Shown here: positions 42,940-50,197 of the stretch, piece by piece
Layout: every line of letters begins with the position of its first letter
Numbering within the stretch: position 1 is the stretch's first letter
Assembly: GCA_009837885.1 (NCBI GenBank)
Contig: VXSP01000045.1
Coordinates: 261,526 to 325,525 of the forward strand
Direction: 5' to 3'
Source: Holophagales bacterium
GTDB lineage: Bacteria > Acidobacteriota > Thermoanaerobaculia > Multivoradales > Multivoraceae
DNA length: 64,000 bases
Program-made: the position numbers and the translations under genes
Notes under the pieces: model-generated
What the model was told of the DNA's origin: nothing
The model's input: the letters and a program-made list of their open reading frames with translations, nothing else
The model's database searches: none

Positions 42940-44337
42940 ATGACCAGACGATTCAACGCCTTCTTCTTCGGACTCCTTACGGTGTCCGCGGTCTGCTTCG
43001 CGGTTCAGGACGGAGCCGCGATCCCAGACGACGACGAGATTCGCCAGATCCTGGTGAACCGGATCGACGAGCAGAAACGGAGCGTCGGCATCGTGGTCGG
43101 TGTTGTCGAACCAGGAGGCCGGCGGGTGGTCGCCCATGGTCAGCTTGCGACCGACAACCCGACGGAAGTGGATGGCAACACGGTGTTCGAGATCGGCTCG
43201 ATCACGAAGGTCTTCACCGCGATCCTGCTGGCGGACCTGGCGGGGGAGGGCGCCCTCGAGCTCGAGACGCCGGTGCAGCGGCTGCTCGGGCCGGACGTCA
43301 CCGTGCCGACCCGGAACGACGCCGAGATCACGTTGCTGCACCTGACGACGCACAGCTCGGGATTGCCTCGTATGCCGAACAACTTCCGGCCGGCCGATGC
43401 GGGGAACCCCTACGCCGACTACACGGTCGCCCAGTTCTACGAGTTCCTCGCGTCTCACGAGCTGGAGCGGGACATCGGTGCGGAGGTCGAATACTCGAAT
43501 CTCGGCACCGGTCTCCTGGGACACGCCCTCGCTCTGAGCCAGGAAATGGGCTACGAGAGGCTGGTCTCCGAACGGCTTCTCGGACCGCTCGGGATGTCCG
43601 ACACCTCGATCACCCTCTCGCCGTCCCAGCGGGAACGGCTGGCCATCGGCCACAGCGTGCAGCTCCGGCCTGTCGCGAACTGGGATCTTCCGACCCTCGC
43701 GGGCGCTGGTGCGCTGCGCTCCACGGTGAACGACATGTTGACGTTCGTCGAGGCGAATCTCGGTCAGCGCGAGTCGTCGTTGCAGGAAGAGATGACGGAG
43801 ACCCATCAGTCACGCCGCGACTTTCCGGCGCCCGGCATGCACATCGGACTCGGGTGGGTCATCCGCACCGGGCACGGGCGTGACCTCCACTGGCACAACG
43901 GCGGCACCGGCGGCTACCGCTCGTTTCTCGGGTTCGACCTCGAATCACAGACCGGCGTGGTCGTGCTGTCGAACTCCGGCGACAGCGTCGACGACCTCGG
44001 ATTCCATCTCCTGGACTCTCGCTATCGCCTGGTCGTGCCTCCGGCGCTCCGGACGGCTGTCGAGGTTGATCCGGCGGTCTACGACGACTACGTCGGCCGC
44101 TATCAGCTCGCTGAGAATGTCGTCTTCACGGTGACCCGCGAGGGCGACCGGCTGTTCGTCCAGCTCACCGGGCAGCCGCGCTTCGAGGTGTTTCCCGCAT
44201 CCGGGACGAAGTACTTCTACCGCGTTGTGGACGCACAGATCACGTTCGGGCGAGGCGACGACGGTTCCGTCGACCATCTGGTGCTGCACCAGAACGACAT
44301 GGACCAGCGGGCAGACCGGCTTGCCGACCCGGACTGA
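42940..44337 (+). CDS. Class C beta-lactamase-type serine hydrolase, exported
   Basis: A 465-residue protein with a signal peptide (FFFGLLTVSAVCFAVQDGAA). The penicillin-binding-like motifs are FEIGSITKVFTAILLADL (SxxK), EVEYSNLGTGLLGHAL (YxN) and HWHNGGTGGYRSF (HxG). The C-terminal ~110 residues form a DUF3471-like beta domain (YDDYVGRYQLAENVVFTVTREGDRLFVQLTGQ split). Possible roles: D-aminopeptidase, esterase or peptidoglycan-related hydrolase; true beta-lactamase activity is not implied. AGGGGAG precedes the ATG. It is divergent from yedK. Confidence 0.9.
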   Translation: MTRRFNAFFFGLLTVSAVCFAVQDGAAIPDDDEIRQILVNRIDEQKRSVGIVVGVVEPGGRRVVAHGQLATDNPTEVDGNTVFEIGSITKVFTAILLADLAGEGALELETPVQRLLGPDVTVPTRNDAEITLLHLTTHSSGLPRMPNNFRPADAGNPYADYTVAQFYEFLASHELERDIGAEVEYSNLGTGLLGHALALSQEMGYERLVSERLLGPLGMSDTSITLSPSQRERLAIGHSVQLRPVANWDLPTLAGAGALRSTVNDMLTFVEANLGQRESSLQEEMTETHQSRRDFPAPGMHIGLGWVIRTGHGRDLHWHNGGTGGYRSFLGFDLESQTGVVVLSNSGDSVDDLGFHLLDSRYRLVVPPALRTAVEVDPAVYDDYVGRYQLAENVVFTVTREGDRLFVQLTGQPRFEVFPASGTKYFYRVVDAQITFGRGDDGSVDHLVLHQNDMDQRADRLADPD

Positions 44338-44350
44338 GTGCGGGCTCGGG

Positions 44351-44406
44351 CTCGCCGCTCCGCGGCATCGCGCCTGGTGCCGGCGAGGACGCCGGCGCAC
44401 CCAGTG
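44351..44406 (+). repeat. Dispersed two-hairpin repeat, copy B
   Basis: About 56 bp: GCCGC-TCC-GCGGC hairpin, then TGCCGGCG-AGGA-CGCCGGCGCA hairpin, ending ACCCAGTG. It lies between the convergent ends of the serine hydrolase and the nucleoside hydrolase. Confidence 0.85.
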
Positions 44407-44407
44407 G

Positions 44408-45340
44408 CTAGGAGGCGAGAACAGCCTTCACGATCAGCTCCCTGACCGCGTCAACGTCGGTGCCCCAGACGATGTCGCTGGCCGCGACCCCGGGTGGGCC
44501 GATCGCCTCGATCAGCGCTGGCGGCCGAAGGTCGGCCACGGTCATGCCGCGGGTGTGCTCGCCACGCACCTCGACCGCGACGGGATGACGCGAACGCTCG
44601 AACAGATGAGGATGGGTCGCCGCGACAACGGCTGTCGCGTCGTGCAGCGGGACGACCGACTGCGCCACGTACTGCCGGAAGCGGTCGCGCAGGAAGTCGG
44701 TGACGTCGGCTGCCAAGGCGGCAGCAGGCGTTCCGGCGGCGCGCATCCTCGCGGTTTCGGCGGCGCCGAAGACGACCTTGTTCGTCACGTCGAGGCCGAC
44801 CATCGTGAGCGGGGCGGCCTTCTCGAAGACGATGGCTGCGGCCTCCGGGTCGGCCCAGATGTTGAACTCCGCGACGGATGTGATGTTGCCGGCGCTCGCG
44901 CTGCCACCCATGATGGTCAGGCCGGCGAGGTGGCGGCGGAGATGGGGATCGCGCCGCAACGCCAGCGCAACGTTGGTCAGCGGACCGATGGCCAGCAGAT
45001 GCAGGTCGTCGACGGAACGGGCGGTGTCGCAGAGGTAGGCGACGGCATCGTCCGACGCTTCGGACCGCTCCAGGTCGGGTAGAACCGCGTTACCCAGGCC
45101 GGATTCACCGTGAATCCGGCTGCCGTCGACGGGCTCCCCTGCGAGCGGTTTCCCGGCGCCGCGGTGGACAGGCACGTCCAGACCGGCGAGCTGCGCGACG
45201 ACGAGCGCGTTGCGGGTCGTCCGGTTGATCCCGACATTGCCGGCGACGGTCGTGATGCCGACGAGGTCGGCGTGGTGTGCCGCGACCAGGATCGCGACGG
45301 CGTCGTCGAGTCCGGGATCGCAGTCGAGGACGAGGTTCAT
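44408..45340 (-). CDS. Inosine-uridine preferring nucleoside hydrolase
   Basis: A 310-residue cytoplasmic enzyme (no signal peptide). MNLVLDCDPGLDDAVAIL is the calcium-binding DxDPGxDDA motif; LHLLAIGPLTNVALAL, GLTIMGGSASAGN, EFNIWADPEAAAIVF and VPLHDATAVVAA (final Asp ligand) follow. It hydrolyses ribonucleosides to base and ribose for salvage. It stands between two dispersed-repeat copies (44351 and 45358). Confidence 0.93.
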   Translation of the reverse strand: MNLVLDCDPGLDDAVAILVAAHHADLVGITTVAGNVGINRTTRNALVVAQLAGLDVPVHRGAGKPLAGEPVDGSRIHGESGLGNAVLPDLERSEASDDAVAYLCDTARSVDDLHLLAIGPLTNVALALRRDPHLRRHLAGLTIMGGSASAGNITSVAEFNIWADPEAAAIVFEKAAPLTMVGLDVTNKVVFGAAETARMRAAGTPAAALAADVTDFLRDRFRQYVAQSVVPLHDATAVVAATHPHLFERSRHPVAVEVRGEHTRGMTVADLRPPALIEAIGPPGVAASDIVWGTDVDAVRELIVKAVLAS

Positions 45341-45357
45341 TGGATCTGAGCGTACGG

Positions 45358-45411
45358 CTTGCCGCTCCGCGGCTCCCCCGGATGCCGGCGAGGACGTCGG
45401 CGCACCCAGTG
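45358..45411 (+). repeat. Dispersed two-hairpin repeat, copy C
   Basis: About 54 bp: CTTGCCGCTCCGCGGCTC, then GGATGCCGGCGAGGACGTCG hairpin, ending GCGCACCCAGTG. Nearly identical to copy A in its second half. It lies between the start of the nucleoside hydrolase gene and the end of the PQQ dehydrogenase gene. Confidence 0.85.
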
Positions 45412-45421
45412 GCCGGCCGAG

Positions 45422-47545
45422 CTACTGGGCGTCCCGCAGCTCCATCGCCTTCGAGATGACGAACTGGTGGATCGCGGTCGTCGCTTCCTCGTCGAAGAGC
45501 TCGGCGTACCCGGGCATGCCGAGCGGCAGCAGGCCGTCCTGGACGATGGCCATGAAGTCGTCGTGGACCGCGGGGGACATGAAGCGCAGGTCGGGCGAGG
45601 CGGAGGCGACGATCGAGGTCTGACCGAGGCCGCGGTGGCAGAGCGCGCAGTGCTCGTGGTAGAGCGTGTTGCCGTACTCGATCGCCTCGGCAGAGGCGGT
45701 GAGCGGCGGCTGCTCGGGGATGGAGAAGTCGCGCGCCGGTGGCTCGGCGAGGGTGGCTTCGCCGTTCAGCGAGAAGACGAGCAGTTCACCGGGCCGGTCG
45801 TAGCCTCTGCCGCCCCCGACCATCGTGGCGACGTACTGCGTACCGCCCTCCATGTAGCTGATGATCGACGAGGAGAACTGGCCGTAGGCGTTGAACTCCC
45901 AGATCTTCTCGCCCGTGTCCTTGTCGTAGGCGTTGAAATCGCCGCCGCCGCCGCAGTGGAAGAGGACTCCGGTGGTCGTCGCGAGCACGCCGCCGTTGAA
46001 GGCCGAGGGCAGGCGGTTCTCCCACACCTTTTCCCCCGAGAGGGGATCGAAGGCGACGAGGAAGCCCCTGTCCTCGGGGCGCGGGCCGGCCTGGTCCTGG
46101 AGCTTCTGGCGGTAGGCGCCGCTGGCGACGCCGAGGCTCAGGCCCCACGGCCGGATCGTGTACGTGCCCGTCTCGACGAACTCCTCGGGCAGAGCGTAGA
46201 AGTTCGCGTAGTCGTGGTAGTAGAAGTACATGACGCCCTTGTCCTCGTCCCAGGACATGGGCTCCCAGTTGTGCGCGCCGGCGTTCGCGGGCGTGATCCA
46301 CTGCGGCTTCTCTTCGAAGACCACATCCATGTTCTCGATCGGACGTCCGGTCTCCATGTCGACGTGGGTCGCCCAGTCGATCCTGTCCGTGTAGGGATGG
46401 GCGCGCAGCAGTTCGCCGGTTTCGCGGTCGATCACGTAGAAGAAGCCGTTCTTCGGTGCCTGGAGCAGGACCTTTCGTTCCATTCCGTCGACGGTCATTT
46501 CGCCGAGCGCGATGTCCATCGCCGAGCTGTAGTCCCAGTTGTCACCGGGAACCGTCTGGTAGTACCAAGCCATCTCGGCGGTGTCCGCGTCAACCGCGAC
46601 GATCGCGGTCAGAAACAGGTCGTCGCCGCCGCCGGGTGAGCGGACCTGGCGCGACCAGGGCGCGCCGTTGCCGACCCCGATGTAGAGCAGGTTCAGTTCC
46701 TCGTCGTAGACAAGCGAGTTCCAGGCGGTGCCGCCGCCGCCCATCTTCCACCACTCCCCGCCCCAGGTCTTCGCTGCCATCTCCATCTCGGGGTGCTCGA
46801 ACGGCTGGGACGGGTCGCCGGGTACGAGGTAGAAGCGCCAGGCGAGCTCGCCGGTCTCGGCGTCGTAGGCGGAGACATAGCCGCGGCGCTTGCCGCTCTC
46901 GGAGCTGCCCTGGCCGATGAACACCTTGCCCCCGGCGGCGCGAGGGGCGCCAGTGATGTTGAAGCGACCGAGCGCCGAAGGATGCCAGGTGTCGACGTCC
47001 CAGACCTCTTCGCCGGTCGCCGCGTCGACCGCCACCAGCCGGCCGTCGAACAGGGCGACGTAGACCTTGCCCCTGTACACCGCGACGCCGCGGTTCGCCA
47101 CGCCGCCGCAGCAGGAGTACTTCACGTAGGTGCGGTCCGTCTGCGGGTCGTGCGTCCAGATCTCCTCGCCGGTGGCCGGGTCCAGCGCGTAGATCACGCC
47201 CCAGCCGTTCGTCGCGTACATGACCCCGTCGACGACCAGCGGTGTGCCCTGCATCCGCTCGGAGCGGCCGCCGATCGGCTTGGACCAGGCGAGCTTCAGG
47301 CCACCGACGTTCTCGCGGGTGATCTGGTCGAGCGTGGAGAAGCGCTGCTCCTTGTAGGTCTGGCCGTAAGTCAGCCAGCTCCCGGGCTCGTCCTCGGCCG
47401 CGCGCATGATGCGCTCGTCATCGACGTTGCCGGCCGTCGGAGCCGCGTCGGCGTCCCCGCCGCTGCCGCCGCAGGCGGCCGCCAGCAGGACAAGGAGAAG
47501 GGGGGCGCACGCTGCCCACCGTGACGTTGCGGTCGCTTCGCTCAT
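45422..47545 (-). CDS. PQQ-dependent alcohol dehydrogenase with C-terminal cytochrome c (quinohaemoprotein)
   Basis: A 707-residue exported enzyme with a lipoprotein-like leader (LLLVLLAAACGG). The eight-bladed propeller contains tryptophan-docking repeats. YSCCGGVANRG holds the vicinal disulfide (Cys145-Cys146), YIGVGNGAPW the metal-ligand Asn, and PGDNWDYSSAMD the catalytic Asp338. Two residues on is Ser340, not the Asp typical of lanthanide-dependent enzymes, so calcium is more likely. C-terminal CALCH (633-637) binds one haem c, as in type II alcohol dehydrogenases. It oxidises alcohols in the periplasm. The start ATG 47545 has GAGGAA upstream. No PQQ biosynthesis genes are in the window. 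Confidence 0.92.
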   Translation of the reverse strand: MSEATATSRWAACAPLLLVLLAAACGGSGGDADAAPTAGNVDDERIMRAAEDEPGSWLTYGQTYKEQRFSTLDQITRENVGGLKLAWSKPIGGRSERMQGTPLVVDGVMYATNGWGVIYALDPATGEEIWTHDPQTDRTYVKYSCCGGVANRGVAVYRGKVYVALFDGRLVAVDAATGEEVWDVDTWHPSALGRFNITGAPRAAGGKVFIGQGSSESGKRRGYVSAYDAETGELAWRFYLVPGDPSQPFEHPEMEMAAKTWGGEWWKMGGGGTAWNSLVYDEELNLLYIGVGNGAPWSRQVRSPGGGDDLFLTAIVAVDADTAEMAWYYQTVPGDNWDYSSAMDIALGEMTVDGMERKVLLQAPKNGFFYVIDRETGELLRAHPYTDRIDWATHVDMETGRPIENMDVVFEEKPQWITPANAGAHNWEPMSWDEDKGVMYFYYHDYANFYALPEEFVETGTYTIRPWGLSLGVASGAYRQKLQDQAGPRPEDRGFLVAFDPLSGEKVWENRLPSAFNGGVLATTTGVLFHCGGGGDFNAYDKDTGEKIWEFNAYGQFSSSIISYMEGGTQYVATMVGGGRGYDRPGELLVFSLNGEATLAEPPARDFSIPEQPPLTASAEAIEYGNTLYHEHCALCHRGLGQTSIVASASPDLRFMSPAVHDDFMAIVQDGLLPLGMPGYAELFDEEATTAIHQFVISKAMELRDAQ

Positions 47546-47617
47546 CTTGAAGTTCCTCAGAGGTTCGCCGGGCAACCTAAGCGTCTGAGGTCGGCGTGTC
47601 AACGATGGGGCGAGGCT

Positions 47618-47884
47618 TCAGTAGGCGTCGCCGCGGCGGAGGATGGCGTAGACGTGGAGGACCCTGGCCTCGCGATCAGGTGTCATGAGGATCCGCCAAC
47701 CGCCGACGCGGGTGCGGTAGTCACCCTTGAGCGTTCCGCGCAGAGGGCGAACGCGAGGGTGGTTCAGGGGCTGATCGGAGCCTTGGAGATCAAGCAGTGC
47801 CGTCTTGAGACGCTGCCGAGTGGTTGCGTCGAGCCTCAGATACTGCTTCTCCGCTGACGGATGGACATCAATCCGCCAGTTCAT
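47618..47884 (-). CDS. RelE/ParE-family toxin
   Basis: An 88-residue protein: WRIDVHPSAEKQYLRLDATTRQRLKTALLDL then VRPLRGTLKGDYRTRVGGWRILMTPDREARVLHVYAILRRGDAY (split), the RelE/ParE fold with the usual G.YR.R.G.WRI core and C-terminal basic residues. It follows and overlaps by 17 bp the antitoxin at 47868-48107. It is either a ribosome-dependent mRNA interferase (RelE) or a gyrase poison (ParE); the sequence alone does not separate them. Confidence 0.88.
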   Translation of the reverse strand: MNWRIDVHPSAEKQYLRLDATTRQRLKTALLDLQGSDQPLNHPRVRPLRGTLKGDYRTRVGGWRILMTPDREARVLHVYAILRRGDAY

Positions 47885-48107
47885 CCAGACTCTTACCCGG
47901 GACGCCCGACTCGACCTCCTTCTTGCCGCGCTCGATCGCTTCCACCCACTCGGGGCGAGACAGAAGGTCGAGTGTCTCTTTGTGGCGTTCGATGTACTCG
48001 TCGATCAGGTCGGAGAGGATCACCTTCATCTCGGTCCTCTCGATACCCGCGATGATCTTCAGGATGTCCCGTTTCTCGGCCGGGATTCTCACGGTCGCTG
48101 TAGCCAT
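47868..48107 (-). CDS. Ribbon-helix-helix antitoxin partner of the RelE/ParE toxin
   Basis: A 79-residue protein. ATATVRIPAEKRDILKIIAGIERT resembles an RHH/CopG DNA-binding domain, and the acidic C-terminal half (ERHKETLDLLSRPEWVEAIERG) would wrap the toxin. I chose the ATG at 48107 with GAGGAGGATCGG upstream; a longer frame to 48164 runs through the promoter. It precedes and overlaps the toxin gene by 17 bp. Transcription is probably autoregulated at the dyad 48141-48156. Confidence 0.82.
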   Translation of the reverse strand: MATATVRIPAEKRDILKIIAGIERTEMKVILSDLIDEYIERHKETLDLLSRPEWVEAIERGKKEVESGVPGKSLDELAD

Positions 48108-48135
48108 GCCGATCCTCCTCGCCTGGTTCACTAGT

Positions 48136-48164
48136 AGCCTAGGCGCTTGAGCGCCTGAGTTCAA
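48136..48164 (-). promoter_or_regulatory. Promoter with operator-like palindrome for the RelE-type locus
   Basis: On the minus strand TTGAAC (48159-48164), a 17-bp spacer and TAGGCT (48136-48141). A perfect 7-bp inverted repeat AGGCGCT-TG-AGCGCCT (48141-48156) fills the spacer, where bound antitoxin would block RNA polymerase. Confidence 0.65.
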
Positions 48165-48185
48165 CCGGGGAAGGCTCGCGGGCGT

Positions 48186-49088
48186 CTACTGCCACAACGG
48201 GCTCGCCGCCTTCATCGTGCGGATCATCATCAGCATGCGGGCGCGATCCTCGCCGCCGGACGGTTCGGAGACCGTGCTCTCGTACCAGAAGTACTCGGTC
48301 TTGGGCGTCTCGCCGACCGCGACGACCCGGCCCCGTACTTCGTAGTCGTGCTCGACGAAGCAGGGCCCCGCGAGATGTTCGATCTCGATCGCGCCGTAGA
48401 GGCCGACGCCGAGGTTCGGCCAGTCCGCGAGCAGCACGCGCTGGTAGCGCGTCAGCAGGCGGACGATCAGGCTCGGCGGCAGGACGGCCTCGCCGTAGCG
48501 GTCCGCGGAGCGGTAGTGATCGAACGGCTCGACGATGACGGAGAGGCGCTGGTCGAGGTCCTCCTGTCCGACCCGCGCGTCGATCCCGTCGAGTTCACGG
48601 CCGGTGCCGAGGGACTCGAAGATGCGGAGGTCGGTGGGCTGCGGCATGCTCTCGATCCGTTGCTCGAGGGGCGTCTCTTCCGCGGTGGAGCCGGTCCACG
48701 CGGTGCCTTCCGCCACCGGGCGGCCGTCCTCCATGTCCATCCACACGGGGACCTGCTCGCCCGCCTGCCCGTTCAGGGGCCTGCGGCCGTAGCACCGGAC
48801 GCCCTCGCCGTCGGTGGTGGCGTACTTGAAGTAGAGCGACAGGCCGCCGGTCCGCCACCACTCCTCACCAAGCGCCTCGACCAGCAGCGGCGGAAACTGC
48901 TCCATGTGGAGTGATCCGGCGACCGTGCCGCCACGCAGTCCGAGCTTCCGCGCCGTGCTGTCCTCGTGGATCGAGCCGGGGATTGACTGTTCCAGGTTGC
49001 GGGGATGGCGCAGCGGGCCGGCGATCACGCCGTCGGCGATCGGCTTCGGTTCGAAGGGGGTGTGCTCAAGGACCTGTTCGTCGACCAC
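48186..49088 (-). CDS. Hotdog-fold (MaoC-like) protein of unknown substrate
   Basis: A 300-residue cytoplasmic protein. The N-terminal stretch IPGSIHEDSTARKLGLRGGTVAGSLHMEQFPPLL resembles MaoC/FkbR2-type hydratase domains, and a second hotdog-like half follows after residue ~170 (AVLPPSLIVRLLTRYQRV; FVEHDYEVRGRVVAVGETPKTEYFWYES split). A double-hotdog acyl-CoA hydratase or thioesterase is possible, but the classical catalytic Asp/His pair is not clear to me. The start is GTG at 49088 with AGGAGG upstream. It is flanked by toxin-antitoxin loci. Confidence 0.6.
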   Translation of the reverse strand: MVDEQVLEHTPFEPKPIADGVIAGPLRHPRNLEQSIPGSIHEDSTARKLGLRGGTVAGSLHMEQFPPLLVEALGEEWWRTGGLSLYFKYATTDGEGVRCYGRRPLNGQAGEQVPVWMDMEDGRPVAEGTAWTGSTAEETPLEQRIESMPQPTDLRIFESLGTGRELDGIDARVGQEDLDQRLSVIVEPFDHYRSADRYGEAVLPPSLIVRLLTRYQRVLLADWPNLGVGLYGAIEIEHLAGPCFVEHDYEVRGRVVAVGETPKTEYFWYESTVSEPSGGEDRARMLMMIRTMKAASPLWQ

Positions 49089-49192
49089 TCGCTGGCGTCC
49101 TCCTGTGGACTCGGCCTGAAGTCGGCAGGTTGTCGTGACGGTGCGCTTCTAGTGTATTCGTCACCGTAGTGAACGCAGGCTGGCCGCCGGCG

Positions 49193-49594
49193 TCAGTAGG
49201 GCAACAACTCGACGCCGGGAATGCCGTCGAAGTGCTTCGCGTTCCGGGTGGCCAGTGGGGCTGCGTTCTGCGCGGACCAGGCAGCGATCCAGAGATCGGG
49301 TTTGGAACGCCCGCTGAGACCGCCGATCGACCTGAGATGCGAGACGATGCGCGCGTAGCGCAGTGCCGTTTCCATCGTGATGTCGCCTGTGCGGAAGAGA
49401 CGCAGAAAGCGGAGAGATTCCGCCAGACGTTCCTCCGAGACTGTCGCTCCGCCTTCGAGAAACTCGCCGGCTGCATGGCATGGGACCACGAATTCTTCCC
49501 CGGAGTGTCGCTCGAGCACCGATCTGGCTGCGGACCCAGCCGACTCGTGGTCTCGCCAGAGATCGACCAGGAAGGTGGTGTCGAGGCAGATCAT
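49193..49594 (-). CDS. vapC: PIN-domain toxin VapC
   Basis: A 133-residue PIN nuclease. MICLDTTFLVDLWRDHE has the first acidic site, CHAAGEFLEGG the conserved Glu, and GRSKPDLWIAAWSAQNAAPLATRNAKHFDGI the last acidic/Asn region. It overlaps the upstream antitoxin by 4 bp (ATGA), so both are translated together. Confidence 0.9.
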   Translation of the reverse strand: MICLDTTFLVDLWRDHESAGSAARSVLERHSGEEFVVPCHAAGEFLEGGATVSEERLAESLRFLRLFRTGDITMETALRYARIVSHLRSIGGLSGRSKPDLWIAAWSAQNAAPLATRNAKHFDGIPGVELLPY

Positions 49595-49830
49595 CCTTCC
49601 CAGTGTTCGCTTTCTCGGTTCTCGGCGATGACCGCCAGGAATCGTTCGGCATCAACCTCAGTCAGCGGCGAAAGACCGCCTAGGCTTCGGAGAATGTCGC
49701 GTCCCGTGTGGGCATCCGCTACCTCCGACAACAGACGGTCGATGACCTTGGAGAAGGACTCGCCGTCCTGCTTCAACGCCGCCAGTCGTCTATAGATGCT
49801 CGACTCAAGGGCGACAGTCTTGGTGCTCAT
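49591..49830 (-). CDS. vapB: VapB-type antitoxin (DUF217-like)
   Basis: A 79-residue protein: TKTVALESSIYRRLAALKQDGESFSKVIDRLL matches the antitoxin group (DUF217/VapB) found with PIN toxins in archaea and bacteria. An acidic C-terminal half follows. The ATG at 49830 lies inside a perfect 9-bp palindrome (49829-49850) and has no Shine-Dalgarno; a TTGACC-17-AAGTCT promoter ends 6 nt upstream. Confidence 0.85.
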   Translation of the reverse strand: MSTKTVALESSIYRRLAALKQDGESFSKVIDRLLSEVADAHTGRDILRSLGGLSPLTEVDAERFLAVIAENRESEHWEG

Positions 49831-49850
49831 ACATGCAGACTTGCATGTAT
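49829..49850. promoter_or_regulatory. Perfect palindromic operator over the vapB start codon
   Basis: ATACATGCA (49829-49837), a GACT spacer and TGCATGTAT (49842-49850) form a perfect 9-bp inverted repeat covering the first two bases of the ATG, the likely transcription start and the -10 region (49837-49842, minus strand). This is the standard location for VapB autoregulation. Confidence 0.75.
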
Positions 49851-49865
49851 GTCTGGCCTGGTCAA
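49837..49865 (-). promoter_or_regulatory. Predicted promoter of vapB at 49591-49830
   Basis: Minus-strand TTGACC (49860-49865), 17-bp spacer, AAGTCT (49837-49842), then 6 nt to the ATG. The -35 is good, the -10 keeps only the key A2 and T6 positions. Confidence 0.45.
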
Positions 49866-49919
49866 GGATCGTGTGGCTTCTGCGCGATGGAAGTGCGGGT
49901 GCGGGAAGCGTCAGAGAAC

Positions 49920-49994
49920 TGGAGCCGACGAGCGGATTTGAACCGCTGACCTGCTGATTACGAATCAGCTGCTCTGCCACTGAGCTACGTCGGC
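49920..49994 (-). tRNA. tRNA-Thr (anticodon CGT), CCA encoded
   Basis: On the minus strand the acceptor GCCGACG pairs fully with CGTCGGC. The D arm is GCTC...GAGC, the anticodon arm GCTGA-TTCGTAA-TCAGC with anticodon CGT (reads ACG, Thr), and the T arm AGCGG-TTCAAAT-CCGCT. The discriminator T is followed by a genomically encoded CCA (49920-49922 on the plus strand). All stems pair. It lies between the third vapBC locus and the MFS exporter; tRNA 3' ends are common integration sites, but no attachment repeat or integrase is seen. Confidence 0.95.
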
Positions 49995-50050
49995 ATAACC
50001 GGGCGAAACGGCCGGTCTCAGCGCGAGGACGCCGGAGTCTAGCAACGCGC

Positions 50051-50082
50051 GCCGTGGAACGCAGCGGAGCGAGTTCCGCGGC
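50051..50082. repeat. Inverted repeat upstream of the MFS exporter
   Basis: GCCGTGGAAC (50051-50060) and GTTCCGCGGC (50073-50082) pair at 9 of 10 positions around 12 nt, and the pairing extends outwards by GCGC. It lies between the divergent tRNA and exporter genes. No T tract follows, so it is not a clear terminator. Confidence 0.4.
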
Positions 50083-50110
50083 GCACGCTGCTGGAGAGGT
50101 GGGGGCTGGG

Positions 50111-50140
50111 GCCAAACCCGGAGCTTGCGACAGGTTTGGC
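50111..50140. promoter_or_regulatory. Perfect 8-bp inverted repeat upstream of the MFS exporter
   Basis: GCCAAACC (50111-50118) and GGTTTGGC (50133-50140) are perfect reverse complements with a 14-nt spacer, 57 bp before the exporter ATG. A repressor operator is possible; no regulator gene is adjacent. Confidence 0.4.
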
Positions 50141-50197
50141 GGCGGCAGCGCGCAGACCCGGCATGATCGACTTCTCCGTGATAGTCCTGCCGAGCCG

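Noticed and set aside
42940..44337. Antibiotic-resistance beta-lactamase
   Set aside because: SxxK/YxN/HxG motifs show the serine-hydrolase superfamily, but the C-terminal extra domain and sequence are more like generic class C-type esterases/peptidases; resistance cannot be inferred.
50051..50082. Intrinsic terminator for the tRNA or upstream genes
   Set aside because: The hairpin lies upstream, not downstream, of the minus-strand tRNA and has no T tract.
49920..50197. Integration site or genomic island at the tRNA-Thr
   Set aside because: No integrase, no second copy of the tRNA 3' end and no phage genes are present nearby.
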